Assembly: GCA_020466095.1 (NCBI GenBank)
Contig: CM035807.1
Coordinates: 115,188,124-115,252,123 of the forward strand
DNA length: 64,000 bases
Reading direction: 5' to 3'
From: Chlorops oryzae
Lineage: Eukaryota; Arthropoda; Insecta; Diptera; Chloropidae
A program made the position numbers and the translations under genes. The stretch's first letter is position 1; every line of letters begins with the position of its first letter. The notes under the pieces were generated by a model, which was given only the letters and a program-made list of their open reading frames with translations, was not told the DNA's origin and made no database searches. Of the stretch, positions 44,080-56,829 are shown in pieces.

Positions 44080-44890
44080 ATGGACTGCAGCTGTGGTGAA
44101 TACACACGCACATATACATATGTAAGCACACCAATGCACCTGTTGATTTCGTGTTGCTCATACTTTGCCATTTAACTCGTTGCTCATACGCCACGTAGGA
44201 CCGTTTAGAGCGAATGCAAGCGATTCGATTTCACAAATGCGTTCGTGATTTTTCGTGCAAGTTTCGCCTTTAAACTGAATTATTTTTATCACAATTTTAA
44301 GTATGGCGATATAAAATTTCAAATTTCGGACAATTTTTAGTTTAAAGGAAGTCTAATTGGAAAGTTGGAAAGTGTAGCCTGTGGGCAAACAATGTTAGTA
44401 CTTTCAATATTAGTGGCGTTGGTTTTGGACACCTAAAAATGCAACATAATGAAATTTTCCCCCTTTTTGAATGCAAATAATTACTTGAGTTGAAATAAAA
44501 TATGAAAGTCTTTTGTCTAAGAATCTTCTTTATCCTTATCTTAGCAATTATTAATCCCCCCGGGGAACGCTTTTTGGTCTTAATTATGCGATGAAGTTTT
44601 TTTTAACAGCCGACCTGTCGCTTGGCCTGTCGCTGTCTGTATCGCTTTGGAAGGAAAAGTGGGACCTAAAGTTTAAATCCGACTCCAAACAGCAAATTCC
44701 TTTTAAAGAAGGTTTTGTCTATGAATGTCAATTTAAAATTTTTATATTTTTTAATATTTAGCATGGAACCATTGCCTTATTGTGTGGCTCTAGCCTTTGG
44801 TGTTGTCAAAGGTTTAATTGAGGTTCAAATATTATTTATTTTTACTTGAAAGTATCTTCCAAGGGATATTTTTGAGCAAATTTACATCAA
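44080..44890. other. Intergenic, nothing supported
   Basis: No gene or repeat boundary that I can support. Confidence 0.4.
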
Positions 44891-44894
44891 GTTT

Positions 44895-45403
<509 letters not shown>

Positions 45404-46570
45404 TACTTCCAGAACTCACTTACTTCGCTCTAAATCGCAACTCATGTGAAACAAGTAACTCAAAACCTGCTAATGTCCTATAATTCTTTCTATTTTTGCT
45501 TTATTTTATGTCAATACTTTAATATCGTCAAGCTATTCTGTAGCCGTGGAAATAATTTCTAAGTTTATTTTTTTCTCAAGAGCTTTTAGCCTACACTAAA
45601 TAAAAATTGTTTAATAATAAAACTAGCAACACGAGTTTCGTTTAAAGAATTATCCCGACAAGTGGAGCAATCTATTAATCAAAGCATTATTAATACTCTG
45701 TCAAGGACTCTCGATGTTTTGGCTGGTAATGGAATCAATTGAAATGCGCTCATATCACTTATCCTAACGCCTCAGCATATGCTCCTCAATATTTGATAAA
45801 TTTATTGATTATTTACGTTTCTTGGAGTTTCGATTTGTGATTAAATATAAATTGCCGTCCTCAAGTTAAAGAACAGTAAAAAAAAAACAATATATATAAA
45901 AATTAAAGTGGCCTCTCAACGGAATCCATCGTGCTTTTTTTCAATTTAAGAGAAATATTTCCTTTGTATTTACTGAACAAGTTAAATACTGAAATAACCC
46001 AGCTAGAATTTTTTGAAAGCTTTCTGATTAAAAGCGACTCTTTTTCGAGTCACCTTTCTGATTAAAATGATCGTTTTTTGATGCATGTTTATTGAAATTT
46101 AATGTGGAGACTCAAAAGAAAGCATACTTACAGGCGAGGTTTCCTGCGGACTTGAACAATAAATGCTCCCATTCGTTGCACAATAGGAAAGTGAGTATAA
46201 AGGAATCAAGTATTTTCATCAAATTTATAAGATTTACGAAGGACGTCCCCAAAGTGGAATACACTACAAAAAAAAAAAAAATGGTTTAGTTTTTTCTTCT
46301 TTTTGTATAAAAATTGTTCTCAGTGTAAAATAAAAGAATTTTTATTTTTGATTCCCTGTTTCATTAGCAATGAGCCAACGCTTGTTTCATATTTCTATTT
46401 TAATTCGTTTTTGAGATATAAAATTTTGAAGAAAGGTGAACTTAAAAGGGCTTTTCAAGGATATCTTAAGGACACTTCGCAATAGGAATCTAAAAATCGG
46501 TTCGTAGAGTGTAAAAATATAGTAAAAATTAGAATCTTTTATTCCCGATGCAAACATGAAACATGATAAA
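45404..46570. other. Intergenic, nothing supported
   Basis: A CACTGAG-like hairpin remnant lies near 46265-46330. No gene found. Confidence 0.4.
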
Positions 46571-46816
46571 TAGGGCTCGGATTTTGTTTACTTTTATAAT
46601 TTTAAAGCATACTTTATGGAGCAAAATTTTTGTTCAACTCACCCAAAGTAAGGATTCAAATCAATTTTTAACTTCAATATGAATTTTTTTTGAAATTAAA
46701 AAAGCGATTTGAAGTTCAACTTCGCTTAACTTATTCGCAAAATGGTGGTACGCAAATATTTTTTCCCTCATAAAGTATGCTTTAAATTTATAAAAGTTAT
46801 TAAAATCCGAGCCTTG
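46571..46816. mobile_element. hAT-type MITE, CAGGGCTCGG family, copy E
   Basis: TAGGGCTCGGATTTTGTTTA and AAATCCGAGCCTTG ends. Same internal orientation as copies B and G. Target duplication not clear. Confidence 0.85.
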
Positions 46817-47358
46817 ATAATAAGTTACTACTAAAGCGTTAATATCTATTTTTTCCGTAAAAGTTAAACAACTGAAGATTTTTCAGAAAATCGATGGTAG
46901 CTCCAAAATTAGAGGTGAGAAAAAATATTCAAAAATGCTTCTTATGTCACCAATAAGACCCTAATCCAAAACTCTTGACAAAATCGCGGCAACAAACAAA
47001 AAGTTTAATTTTTTAAGCTTCTTTGTTCACATTTCATTTCGATAATTTAATTTTCACTTCAATTTCATTTTCATTTAACAGCAAACGTTTTTTTTGGGAT
47101 GCTACTTTACGTAAGCTTAACGTACCGTCTGTCACGTGGGACTTTCGAGGAATGGTAAAAAGATTGATGTAGACTTCTTGTCTCCCATGCAATTGCCAAA
47201 CATATTTTTGCACGTTTTGAGTAGCTAAATGGCCTATCCTTGCCCAAAAAGAAGGAAAAATAAGACAAAAGGATTTTCTGCAATCACGTTGACCATATGG
47301 CTATCGTCATAGAAAAGTCCCCAATCTACACTCAATATTGTTCGTGCAAAAACGGTTC

Positions 47359-47420
<62 letters not shown>

Positions 47421-47796
47421 TAAATATATTTTCGCTTGACGTCTTCATTTCGTGGTGAGGCGATTTAACTTATCTTTATGAAGGATTTATGTAACGAACG
47501 ATGATTTATAGCGTTTGATATACAATGCAAGATAATTGCTAACTATTTCCTCATTATCGCAAAACATGAAAATATATGCAAGAGAAATTTGTATCGAATT
47601 CTATTTAAATAATTAATTCCATACACGATGAGGTGTCATGTCATAAATTCTCATAATAAAATATACGTATCAGTCGAGAGGATTACATGAAAAGTACCTA
47701 AATAGTTAAATAAATAAATTTTGAAGGATATGCAAGAACAAATTTATAGCACATTGATAAAGAAAAAAATTATTGCAGCTGCACTTTGGTCTAGTA
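46817..47796. other. Intergenic with (TC)n at 47363-47419
   Basis: A pure TC dinucleotide tract of about 55 bases. No gene supported. Confidence 0.5.
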
Positions 47797-49341
47797 GACA
47801 AGGAATATAGAAAATTTATTTTTAAATTTTACACTGAGAAAAATTTTTGCACAAAAAAGAAAACAAAAATTTAACTATTTTTTTCAGTGTATTTCAGTTT
47901 TTGTAAAACCTTTTGAATATTTTTAAAAAATACCTTGTTTTATTAACAATAAGTCACCGTTTTTTTTTATGATTTAAGCGATTTTCACAGATGCTGATGC
48001 ACTGAGATTTTTACTTACAAGCAAAACTTTTAGAAAATTGTACCTAAGAATTTATTTTAACCCTCTAATGCTAATTTTTTTTTTTCAATGAAAACATTAG
48101 ATAAGACTTATTGTCAATAAAACAAGGCATATTTTTAAAACATTCAAAAGGTTTTACAAAAATTGAAATACACTGAAAAAAATAGTTAAATGTTTGTTTT
48201 CTTTTTTGTTCAAAAATTTTTCACAGTGCAAAATTTAAAAATAAATTTTCTATATTCCTTGTCTTATTAACAATAAGTCACCGTTTGTTTCATCTTTTTA
48301 TCTAAATTATTTCTGGAGATATTAAATTTTTAAAAACATGCCGTATGAGTAATGTGTTTTGTATCATTTTCGTACATTTGTACTGGATATTAGTACTAGA
48401 GCATTTATGTGCACTTGTAATTTTTTGAATATCTCACTGTTGCCATTTAATTTGAATGAAACTTTTTTTTATGAAAGCAAATACTTAGAGGTATTTTTAA
48501 AAAAAATTTTGTAGAGTGGCGTAACTGGGAATACACTAAAAAAATTGTTAAAATTCTTTTTTTAGTTTTGTGGAAAAATTTTTTCTCAGTGTAAAAAAAA
48601 AAATATTTGATTTTTTTATATTAATCCTGGTATATAGCAATCGGCAAAAAATTTGTTAAAATTGTTATTTAATTATTTGTGAGATATAAAATTTTGGAAA
48701 AATAAAATTTTTAATGATTTCCTGTTATATGGATATTCAACCAACGTAACCAACGATGAAAACATCTATTATTTAATTAGTTTTTGAGATATAAAATTTG
48801 AAAAAAGTATTAAAAAAATTTTCAGATATTTAAGACCGTTCAAAATAAAATCTAAAAAGATAAAACACAAAATTCAAAAAATTCCTTTATATGCCCATCT
48901 TAAGCTTACCCGCCAGACCCTTTCTCTTTATTCATAAAGTATTTTGTGCTTCAAAACTCAGGGGTAGTTGGTAAACTTCATATAATCTGAGATACAAATC
49001 GCATAATCATGCTTTGCAATGGCTCTAAATGTGGCATTTAAGGTTCAAAATTGAATTTTCGTTAAGGGTAAAGACCCATGACAGAATTTCTTTGTCAAAA
49101 TCCATAACTTCTGTCGATTTTCCTTTATGTTGAGAGCCACTGGTTAAATAAAAACTGCAACAGCTATTCGATACAAAGAAAACTATGTATTTCTTGATGA
49201 CTTGAGTCCTCTTTAGCGTATTTATGGAAATAAATGCTGCGAAATTTAAAGAAAACAAAAACGTGTTGAAACCAAAAAAGGCTTGCCCAAAAACATGTCA
49301 TACAAAAAAGTTCTTATTGTAATGAGAAGAAAATGAGGACC
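47797..49341. repeat. Left arm of a 1.5-kb inverted duplication around AstCC
   Basis: From ACAAGGAATATAGAAAAT to AGAAAATGAGGACC this is the reverse complement of 55331-56826 with moderate divergence. It contains three CACTGAGAAAAA/TTTTTTCAGTG hairpins (about 47833, 48172, 48536). Confidence 0.85.
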
Positions 49342-49344
49342 CAG

Positions 49345-50735
49345 ACCCTTTCACGTGATTTCATTTTTCTTTTTCATGATGTATGTTCATATGATCTATG
49401 TATTTTACAAATCATTAAGATAAACGATAAATAGCATGTTTCCACACAGTGATTTAACTATATGATTTAGATTTAATGGAGATATTTAGCAGACTCCAAT
49501 CCATATAGTTAATTCACTAAGTTAATTCTAAGACATGCTATAAGAAATAAAAACGAATCCTTCTGTCCGAAAAATATCGAAAAATTATGAAATATCCTGT
49601 TTTTTGCATATCGCATATTCCTTGAAATTTAATATTGAAAATTTGGTCACATTATAAATTTTAAAAAACACAAAAAAACATAAATGAAAGCTGCGCAAAT
49701 ACCCATAAAATATTTTCTTTTTAAAGAAATTTGCATCAACTTTCCGATTGATTCACATTCCAGTTGCAAAATTCTTTTCCCCTTCTTTGAAAATAAAAAA
49801 ATTAAAAACTAGAAGAAGGACACTTTGAATGCATAGCGACGGAACTTATTCAACTACTTTATTATCGGGAATTGCTAATTTAACAGCAGGTCATAGTTCA
49901 GTCACGTCAATTTTCCATATTGCTGTGATGTTCGCCCCCAATTGGAGGGAGAAGAAACTGCAATAAAAAGACCGCAAGATATGATAAATGCGCTTCCGCG
50001 ACGTAATTTCCGATGTAATTTCAAAGTTTTCAATTGAAATTTCCCTTAAGGACAGAAAAAGTTGTACAGAATTTCAATTGAGTCGATCTGTGTATGTTCA
50101 ATAATTACAATTTAATAGCATAATTTTCAGCGTTCGCAACGCCCACAAGAGTTGCTTCAATGTCTTTGAATTAAGGATATATGGGAGGCTTTGTAAAATA
50201 CTGCCGAATCATCGTTTACATTGAGCTCCATCAGTCACAGTGTCAAAATGCATGTATATTCATGTCGAAAATGATTCAAAGAACCCGAAAAATTCATGTT
50301 AGAGTAAACGAGATTAAGTTGGTTTCGTTAAACCGAGTATCGAAATCAACGAGTCACTGTGGTGAGTGGGTTAAAGTTAATTGATAAATCGCTGGAACAA
50401 GAAAATTCAATTTGCGTTTTGGCATATCAAGAAATAACATGCCGTAAGCTGTGAAATAAATAAAGCACACTAAAATTTCTCAGGGCTTAGAGTCAGTCAA
50501 CTAAGAAACTCTCTTGATTGATCCTTAACGAATTTCTGTAGTCATCTTCGATAAGAAATTGGTTGATGGGGATTCTTGGAAGACCTTAGAAGGTTTAATG
50601 GGTTTGAGTTCATATGAAATTTCTTGTGGGAAATTCTGTGCGTTGATATGGATGGCAAAGTATTTACCATTGAACACGTCTGAACCCGAATGGATGTCAA
50701 ACAGAGCTCAAAAATTCCACACATACTGCTATTTT
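49345..50735. other. Intergenic, nothing supported
   Basis: Short frames only. No domain or promoter pair recognised. Confidence 0.4.
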
Positions 50736-50743
50736 CTCATCAC

Positions 50744-50987
50744 CAGCGCTCGGATTTTGTTGACTTTTATAAATTTAAAGCATACTTTTTGGGGCAAAAA
50801 TATTTTCGTACCACCATTTTGCGAATAAGTTAAGCGAAGTTGAACTTCAAATCGCTTTTTTAATTTCAAAAAAATTCATATTGAAGTTAAAAATCGATTT
50901 GAATCCTAATTTTAGGTGAGATGAACAAAATTTGTGCTCCATAAAGTATGCTTTAAAATTACAAAAGTCAACAAAATCCGAGCCCTA
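50744..50987. mobile_element. hAT-type MITE, CAGGGCTCGG family, copy F (AstCC downstream)
   Basis: CAGCGCTCGGATTTTG and CCGAGCCCTA ends with a perfect 8-bp target duplication CTCATCAC (50736-50743, 50988-50995). It is the likely source of copy D at 42195. Confidence 0.93.
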
Positions 50988-51435
50988 CTCATCACACAAA
51001 TTCATGTAAATAATCGATTACAAATAACTTAAGCTCCTTTTCGGCGACATCAGTTGAGCTTGAATCAGTTGAATTGTTTTAATTCAGCACCTAAAGGTAT
51101 ACATTTAATTATTTTATGACTCATACAATACACACCGTTTTAACCCTTTCCCAACGGATTTAAAGTAAGCTCTAAAAAGATCCGCAAAATATCCAAAAGC
51201 CCTGCTCGAGACATGCTTAAATGGACATCTCTACAGATAGATTTATTACTACATATCGGGAATATTCGAAATATTTACAAGCATACTTTTGGGTGCCGAA
51301 TTCAAACAACTTCTGTTGCCTTAAAAAGACTTATCCAAACCAATGTATGGTTTTTTTTTGCAATTATTTTTTATTTTGCTCTTTATAATCCTCCTATCAA
51401 TTCCATATTTATTAACAATGCTCATCATCATCATC
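50988..51435. repeat. AstCC 3' flank, duplicated at 42439-42858
   Basis: About 430 bp is shared in direct orientation with the block at 42439. It ends in a (CAT)n tract at 51421-51438. TTTATT at about 51408 (AATAAA on the minus strand) may be the AstCC poly(A) signal, about 310 bases past its stop. Confidence 0.8.
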
Positions 51436-51719
51436 ATCGTTACATCAAATAGATTCATCAAAATAAATCCCCTTCGTTTTCATAAATTTTTCAGAAATTT
51501 TGCATGAACAAATTCAACTTAATTCGATAGGTTTCAAAATTGCCTTAAAATGGAAGCGATCAATTTGTGTTCGAGCGCTCATTGCTGGCCTAAACCCAAT
51601 GACAATTACATTAATATATATAATAAAAGAATTGAAAATGATGAAATATATTCTATACACTATTAAAAGGGATAGAAAAAAGGGAAATGTGCTCTTAACT
51701 TACAAGAATTCTAAGAATT

Positions 51720-51923
51720 CTAGAAACAACTGACTGCATTAAAATAGCATCGCCAGTACATTCGACCGGTATTGACGCGTCCACCGTTCAAACTTCCGCT
51801 TCCGCCATTACTTGCTGCACTCAATATATCTTTGCTTGGTCCTTTTAATACTGCTGATTTAACAAATGCCACACCGTCCGCTCCACCAAAATTTACGCCC
51901 CTCTGTGAGCGTTTTCCCATTAA
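51720..51923 (-). CDS. AstCC: Allatostatin double C (AstCC) precursor, exon 4 (peptide exon)
   Basis: After a GAAAATTTTCAG acceptor this exon encodes residues 223-289, opening with LMGKR, a dibasic convertase site. It ends with MYWRCYFNAVSCF and stop. Cys281 and Cys288 enclose six residues as in AstC. YWRCYFNAVSCF without a C-terminal Gly matches the AST-CC paralogue of insects and crustaceans, not AstC (PISCF) and not the amidated triple C. Between the KR site and the disulfide ring lies a Gly/Ser/Asn-rich stretch of about 50 residues, so either the mature peptide is long or it is trimmed at a monobasic Arg such as Arg276. Receptors are the same somatostatin-like GPCR group. Confidence 0.93.
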   Translation of the reverse strand, partial: LMGKRSQRGVNFGGADGVAFVKSAVLKGPSKDILSAASNGGSGSLNGGRVNTGRMYWRCYFNAVSCF

Positions 51924-51987
51924 CTGAAAATTTTCTAAAATTCGACGTACTGCTCATGAAATTCTATGATAAATGGATCGAACTTAC

Positions 51988-52094
51988 GGTTCCGCCCGCA
52001 CCATGATTTTCCGAATTCAAGTCTTTTGAATCGTAATCCATAAAGACTGTTGGATCATAGCCGTTCATAGCCATATTATCGAAATTCGATGGAC
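51988..52094 (-). CDS. AstCC: AstCC precursor, exon 3
   Basis: A 107-nt exon with a TTTTTCATAG acceptor and an ACC/GTAAGT donor. It keeps the frame and encodes a spacer (PSNFDNMAMNGYDPTVFMDY then DSKDLNSENHGAGGT). Confidence 0.85.
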
Positions 52095-52207
52095 CTATGA
52101 AAAATTAACAACAAACGAAGAGAAAACGAACATTAAGACATCAAAGGGAGAGGAGGAAAAATGGAGAGGGAGCTTTTTTAATTCTTCTAAATTTTTATTA
52201 AGCCCAC

Positions 52208-52304
52208 CATTTTGTAGTTCCATGTTTTTCCGCTGTTCCATCGCATGTTGTAATGCAGCCATTAAGCGATCGAGTAATAAGGAAGCCCGTTTGGGCACAA
52301 TCAT
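52208..52304 (-). CDS. AstCC: AstCC precursor, exon 2
   Basis: A 97-nt exon after a TTGGCTCTTTCAG acceptor. It encodes MIVPKRASLLLDRLMAALQH and onward, with an amphipathic Leu-rich helix like the LDRL segment of AstC. The donor AATG/GTGGGC is weak but is the only one that fits the phase of exon 3. Confidence 0.8.
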
Positions 52305-52362
52305 CTGAAAGAGCCAAATTCTTGCTCAATATAAAGAATATTCAAATTCCTTGTGAAAATCC

Positions 52363-53316
52363 TTCAAAATATTCGAAAAAAATTTAAAACATATTCAAAA
52401 AAAATTCAAAAAATATTCCAAAAATATTCCACAAACATTCCAAAAATATTCCAAAAAAAATTCCAAAAAAATTCTAAAAATATTCCAAAAAAATTTCAAA
52501 AATATCCCAAAAATATTCAAAAAAAAATCCAAAAATATTCCAAAAATAATCCCAAAAACATTTCAAAAATATTCCAAAAAATAATCCAAAAATATTCAAA
52601 AAAAAAAAACCAAAAATATTCTAAAAATATTCCAAAATCATTCCAAAAATATTCCAAAAACATTCAAAAAAAATTCCAAAAATATTCCAAAAACATTCCA
52701 AAAACATTCCAAAAATATTCCAAAAACATTCCAAAAATAATCCCAAAAATATTCCAAAAACATTCCAAAAATACTCCAAAAAAAATCCAAAAGTATTCCA
52801 AAAATATTCCAAAAAAAATCCAAAAATATTCCAAAAAAATCCAAAAGTATTCCAAAAACATTCCAAAAAAATTCAAAAAAAAATCCCAAAAACATCCCAA
52901 AAATATTCCAAAAAAATTCAAAAAATATTCCAATAAAATTGCAAAAAATATTCCAAAAACATTACAAAAACTATTCCAAAAATATTCCAAAAACATTCCA
53001 AAAAATCCCAAAAATATTCCAAAAAAATGCAAAAAATATTCCAAAAAAAATTCCAAAAATATTCCAAAAAATATCCCAAAAATATTCCAAAAAAATTCCA
53101 AAAAAATTCCAAAAATAATCCAAAAATAATCCTAAAAATAATCCAAAAATATTCCAAAAATACTCCAAAATTATTCCAAAATTATTCCAAAAATATTCCA
53201 AAAATATTCCAAAAACATTACAAAAAAATCGAAAAATATTCCAAAAATACTCCACAAAAATTCCAAAAAAAAATCCAAAAACATTCCAAAAATATCCCAA
53301 AAATATTCCAAAAATG
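52363..53316. repeat. ATTCCAAAAAT minisatellite filling AstCC intron 1
   Basis: About 950 bases of 11-12-bp units (ATTCCAAAAAT with C/T, A-number and terminal variants). Lack of stop words produces long spurious Lys/Asn/Gln frames on the plus strand and Phe/Leu/Trp/Gly frames on the minus strand. Confidence 0.95.
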
Positions 53317-53730
53317 CGCGCTCTGGATATTTAAAATTTTCCAAGAAGGAAATCGTTCAGCCCAATTTAACTTCTGTGAAAAGACCTTCAAATACCAAGA
53401 GCTTTTTTGTGTGTCAAACGCCTTTTTTTTATTATGTTCAATCCGTGGGCAACAATGCACAAAACATTTCAAAGGAAGATGGAAAATTTAATGCCTTTGG
53501 CAGGTGAACTTTCTCCTCTTGCGAATCGAAGTTTTAATATTAAATTACAAATTGGAAAAGTTCGGAATTCTTTTCCCCTTTTGCGGCTATCAATTGAGCC
53601 TCAATGTAAGTCTTGCGCAGTTAGTTGCCTCTACGAATCGTGTGGGCAGCAGTAAGACGTATTTTAAAAACCCCCTAAAATATGCTACAGTTTTCGAGCC
53701 GCAGCAAACATCAAACTGAACTTGACTCAC

Positions 53731-54192
53731 CGGATATTCATCGTAATTCGATTCGATTTGATCATTTACCGTAAAAATTTCCTCCGGTTGACCAGAACTT
53801 GCATCATGAGTCAATTCGGAACGTTTTCTCTTGGGCGAATTGAAATTTCGTATGTCTGCAACATCGTCGCCATCGCCATCATCGTTGTGAGCAACAGATG
53901 AAGACCTAGACGATGATGAAGCTAACTCATTTGTTGAGCTTAGCCTTCGTTCGTTGGCACGTTTCGACAAATTCCGGCACGTATGCACCTCAACTTGCTG
54001 CAATAGTATTAGTGCGATTAATAATAAAATGCAACGATGCTGACGTTGATGAGCCCAATTGATGAGTGGCCTACGCCTACGATGACGTGATTTGGGGTCC
54101 TTTGGTGTTTCCCTAATAAGCTCTTGACTTTGTTCTATCGAAGAAGACGTTTCTCTCATCGTCGTGGGTGTATAAAAGCGTTTGGCTAACAT
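53731..54192 (-). CDS. AstCC: AstCC precursor, exon 1
   Basis: Starts at an ATG with context GAACAAAATG, a strong fly start context; the frame is open 12 codons further up but without an ATG. It encodes 154 residues and ends at CCG/GTGAGT, phase 0. A short hydrophobic core (CILLLIALILL, residues 54-64) is the only signal-peptide candidate and is preceded by an unusually long basic N-region (RHRRRRPLINWAHQRQHR). It is followed by RNLSKRANERR, Ser-rich and Asp-rich stretches and SPKRKR, which are possible convertase sites. The full precursor is 289 residues over four exons. Met12 is an alternative start. Confidence 0.85.
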
Positions 54193-54434
54193 TTTGTTCG
54201 TGTGTCTGCCTGTATTATTTGTTGCCAACCATTAGTGGAGGAGGCTTTTAGGGAAATTTTTTTTTAAATATTTTTTATCAAGTATTAATTATTGAGAGCA
54301 CTTCATGCTTCATTAATTATAAAAAAAAAAAACTCCTCATTATTTTTAGTTCTCACGTCCAAACATCAAAGAGCCGAAATCCAAGACCGCGTCCAAGTTC
54401 TCGATCAATAAGTCGCTTTGGAGTATTGAATTTC

Positions 54435-54472
54435 AACTGAATCTACATTTTTATGTCGAAGATGCTTTTATA
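54435..54472 (-). promoter_or_regulatory. AstCC core promoter (TATA and initiator)
   Basis: On the minus strand TATAAAAGC begins at 54472 and TCAGTT (TCAKTY) occupies 54440-54435, putting the start A at 54438, 34 bases downstream. The 5' UTR is about 245 bases and contains several short upstream ATGs. Confidence 0.75.
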
Positions 54473-54479
54473 GCCGTAA

Positions 54480-55330
54480 AAAGGAACTGGTTGTTGTTTT
54501 ACGGGCTTATTGTTGTTGCTGGAAGTCACGTTATTGTTTTATGTTCTGCTGTATTTTCATCCGATACGGTGGCTCCATGTGTTTATTACTTTCCTCGTAG
54601 ATCTTTTACTCGATTCATTTTTTTTTTTATGTTCCTTTTACAATGAAATGCTTTTCTGGCTCAGTGCATACAGCGTTTTCTTTTTAATCCTTTGCGATAA
54701 CTACACGGGAGCGTGTATGTGCGTGTGTGATTGTGGGTGCCATTCCTTTAATCCTTAGTGGGAAAAATGGCAATTTATCGTTTTAATGCTCTTGTAATTA
54801 CATTGACCAAACACTGTTGTTCGCATATTGACTTATGATCCGTTGGGGGCTTACTGAAAGCACCCAACTGAAATGTCAGAGTAACCGATTAAATTCGATT
54901 CGAAGAATTTTTGCTTGGTCTTAGAAAAAACCGATTTTTTTTTTAGAGGATTTGCAGAAAAGCGTGTCCTTGTTTCGAAATATGTTTGCTCAAATGAATA
55001 AAGAAACTTTAGTCGAAGATTTTTTGGAGATATTCCGAGAAGGTGGGGAGAAATTTCTTTTTAAAAAAAACCAATAAAAATATCGAAAAATCGATTGCAG
55101 TATGAAACGGAATTTCAGTTTGAACATTAAACGTCTGATCGAATCCCGAGAGACCTCTTTGATTAAGCAGTTACGATTTCAAAAATCCTTCTCCCAATCC
55201 GTTGACCTTTGATTTCCCCACATGAATGTGTATGTAAAAAGTGCGCGCACATTTTCTTTATGCATAAGAGATTTTATTTTATTTACTTGCACAGCACAGT
55301 TGGCCCATCAAGCTGAGACATGTCACAGCG
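54480..55330. other. AstCC upstream region
   Basis: No other gene supported. This is the likely location of AstCC regulatory sequence, but no specific site stands out. Confidence 0.4.
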
Positions 55331-56826
55331 GTCCTCATTTTCTTCTCATTATAATAGGAACTTTTTTGTGTGACATGTTTTTGGGCAAACCTTTTTTGGT
55401 TTCGACACGTTTTTGCTGTTTTCTATTGAATATTTCGCAGCATTTATTTTCATAAATCCGCTAAAGAGGAAAAGTATCAAAAATATTCCATAGTTTTCTT
55501 TCGTATCGAATAGCCTGTTGCTAGTCCATTATATTTTAGACCAGCGGCTCTCAAACATAAAGGAAAATCGACAGAAGTTATGGATTTCTGACAAAGCACA
55601 TATTTTGTCCTGGGTCCTTTACCCAGCCCCTTAACCGAAAATCGTTCAATTTTGAAGCCTTAAATGTGCCACAGTTTGAGAGCCATTGCAATAGCATGAC
55701 TTATGCGATCTTGTATCTCAGATTACATGAAGTTTAACCACAACTACCCCGCTGTGTGTGTGTGGAACACAAAAAGCTTATATAAATGAATAAGAAAGGG
55801 TCTGGCGGGTTAAGCAAAGGCATGCGGCATCATGAAAGGAATTTTTTGAATTTTGTTGATTTTTCGACTACTTTTTAGATTTTTATTTTGAACGGTCCTC
55901 GAAATATTCTTGAACAATTTAATAAGCCTTTTTTCAAAATTTTATATCTCAAAAACTAATTAAGATAAGAAGATGAAACAAACGTTGGCCGATTGCTAAT
56001 ATAACAGAAATCAAAAAAAAAATTTTTAATTTTTACACTGAGAAAAATTTTTCCACAAAACTAAAAAGACAATTTTAACAATTTTTTTCAGTGTATTCCC
56101 AGTTTGACGCCACTCTACAAATATTTTTTTAAATACCTCTAAGTATTTGCTTTCATTTAAAAAAAGTTTCATTCAAATAAAATGGCGCAACAGTGAGATA
56201 TTCAAAAAATTACAAGTGCACATAGATGCTCTAGTACTAATATCCAGTACAAATGTGACGAAAATAAAAATTACTCATACGGCATGTTTTTAAAAATTTA
56301 ATATCTCCAGAAATAATTGAGATAAAAGATAAAACAAACGGTGACTTATTGTTAATAAAACACGTAATATAGAAAATTTATTTTTAAATTTTGCACTGAG
56401 AAAAATTTTTGCACAAAAAGAAAACAAAAATTTAACTATTTTTTTCAGTGTATTTCAGTTTTTGTAAAACCTTTTGAATGTTTTAAAAAAATACCTTGTT
56501 TTATTGACAATAAGTCATATCTGATGTTTTCATTGAAACAAAAAAAATTAGCATTAGAGGGTTAAAATAAATTCTTAGGTACAATTTTCAAAAAGTTTTG
56601 CTTGTAAGTAAAAAATTCTCTCAGTGCATCAGCATCTGTGAAAATCTCTTAAATCATGAAAAAAACGGTGACTTATTGTTAATAAAACAAGGTTTTTTTT
56701 TAAAGATTCAAAAGGTTTTACAAAATCTGAAATACACTGAAAAAAATTGTTAATATTTTATTTCTTTTTTGTGCAAAAATTTTTCTCAGTGTAAAATTTT
56801 TAAATAAATTTTCTATATTCCTTGTT
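55331..56826. repeat. Right arm of the 1.5-kb inverted duplication around AstCC
   Basis: Reverse complement of 47797-49341. It holds CACTGAG hairpins at about 56034, 56395 and 56736. 56340-56660 recurs again at 58155-58470. Confidence 0.85.
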
Positions 56827-56829
56827 TCG

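Noticed and set aside
43668..44139. Overlapping frames of 98-108 codons on both strands
   Set aside because: Open frames here follow from a GC-richer patch; no recognisable protein and the minus frame is not supported by an ATG in good context.
52353..53491. Long Lys/Asn/Gln frames (plus) and Phe/Trp/Gly frames (minus)
   Set aside because: Products of the ATTCCAAAAAT array in AstCC intron 1, which lacks stop words.
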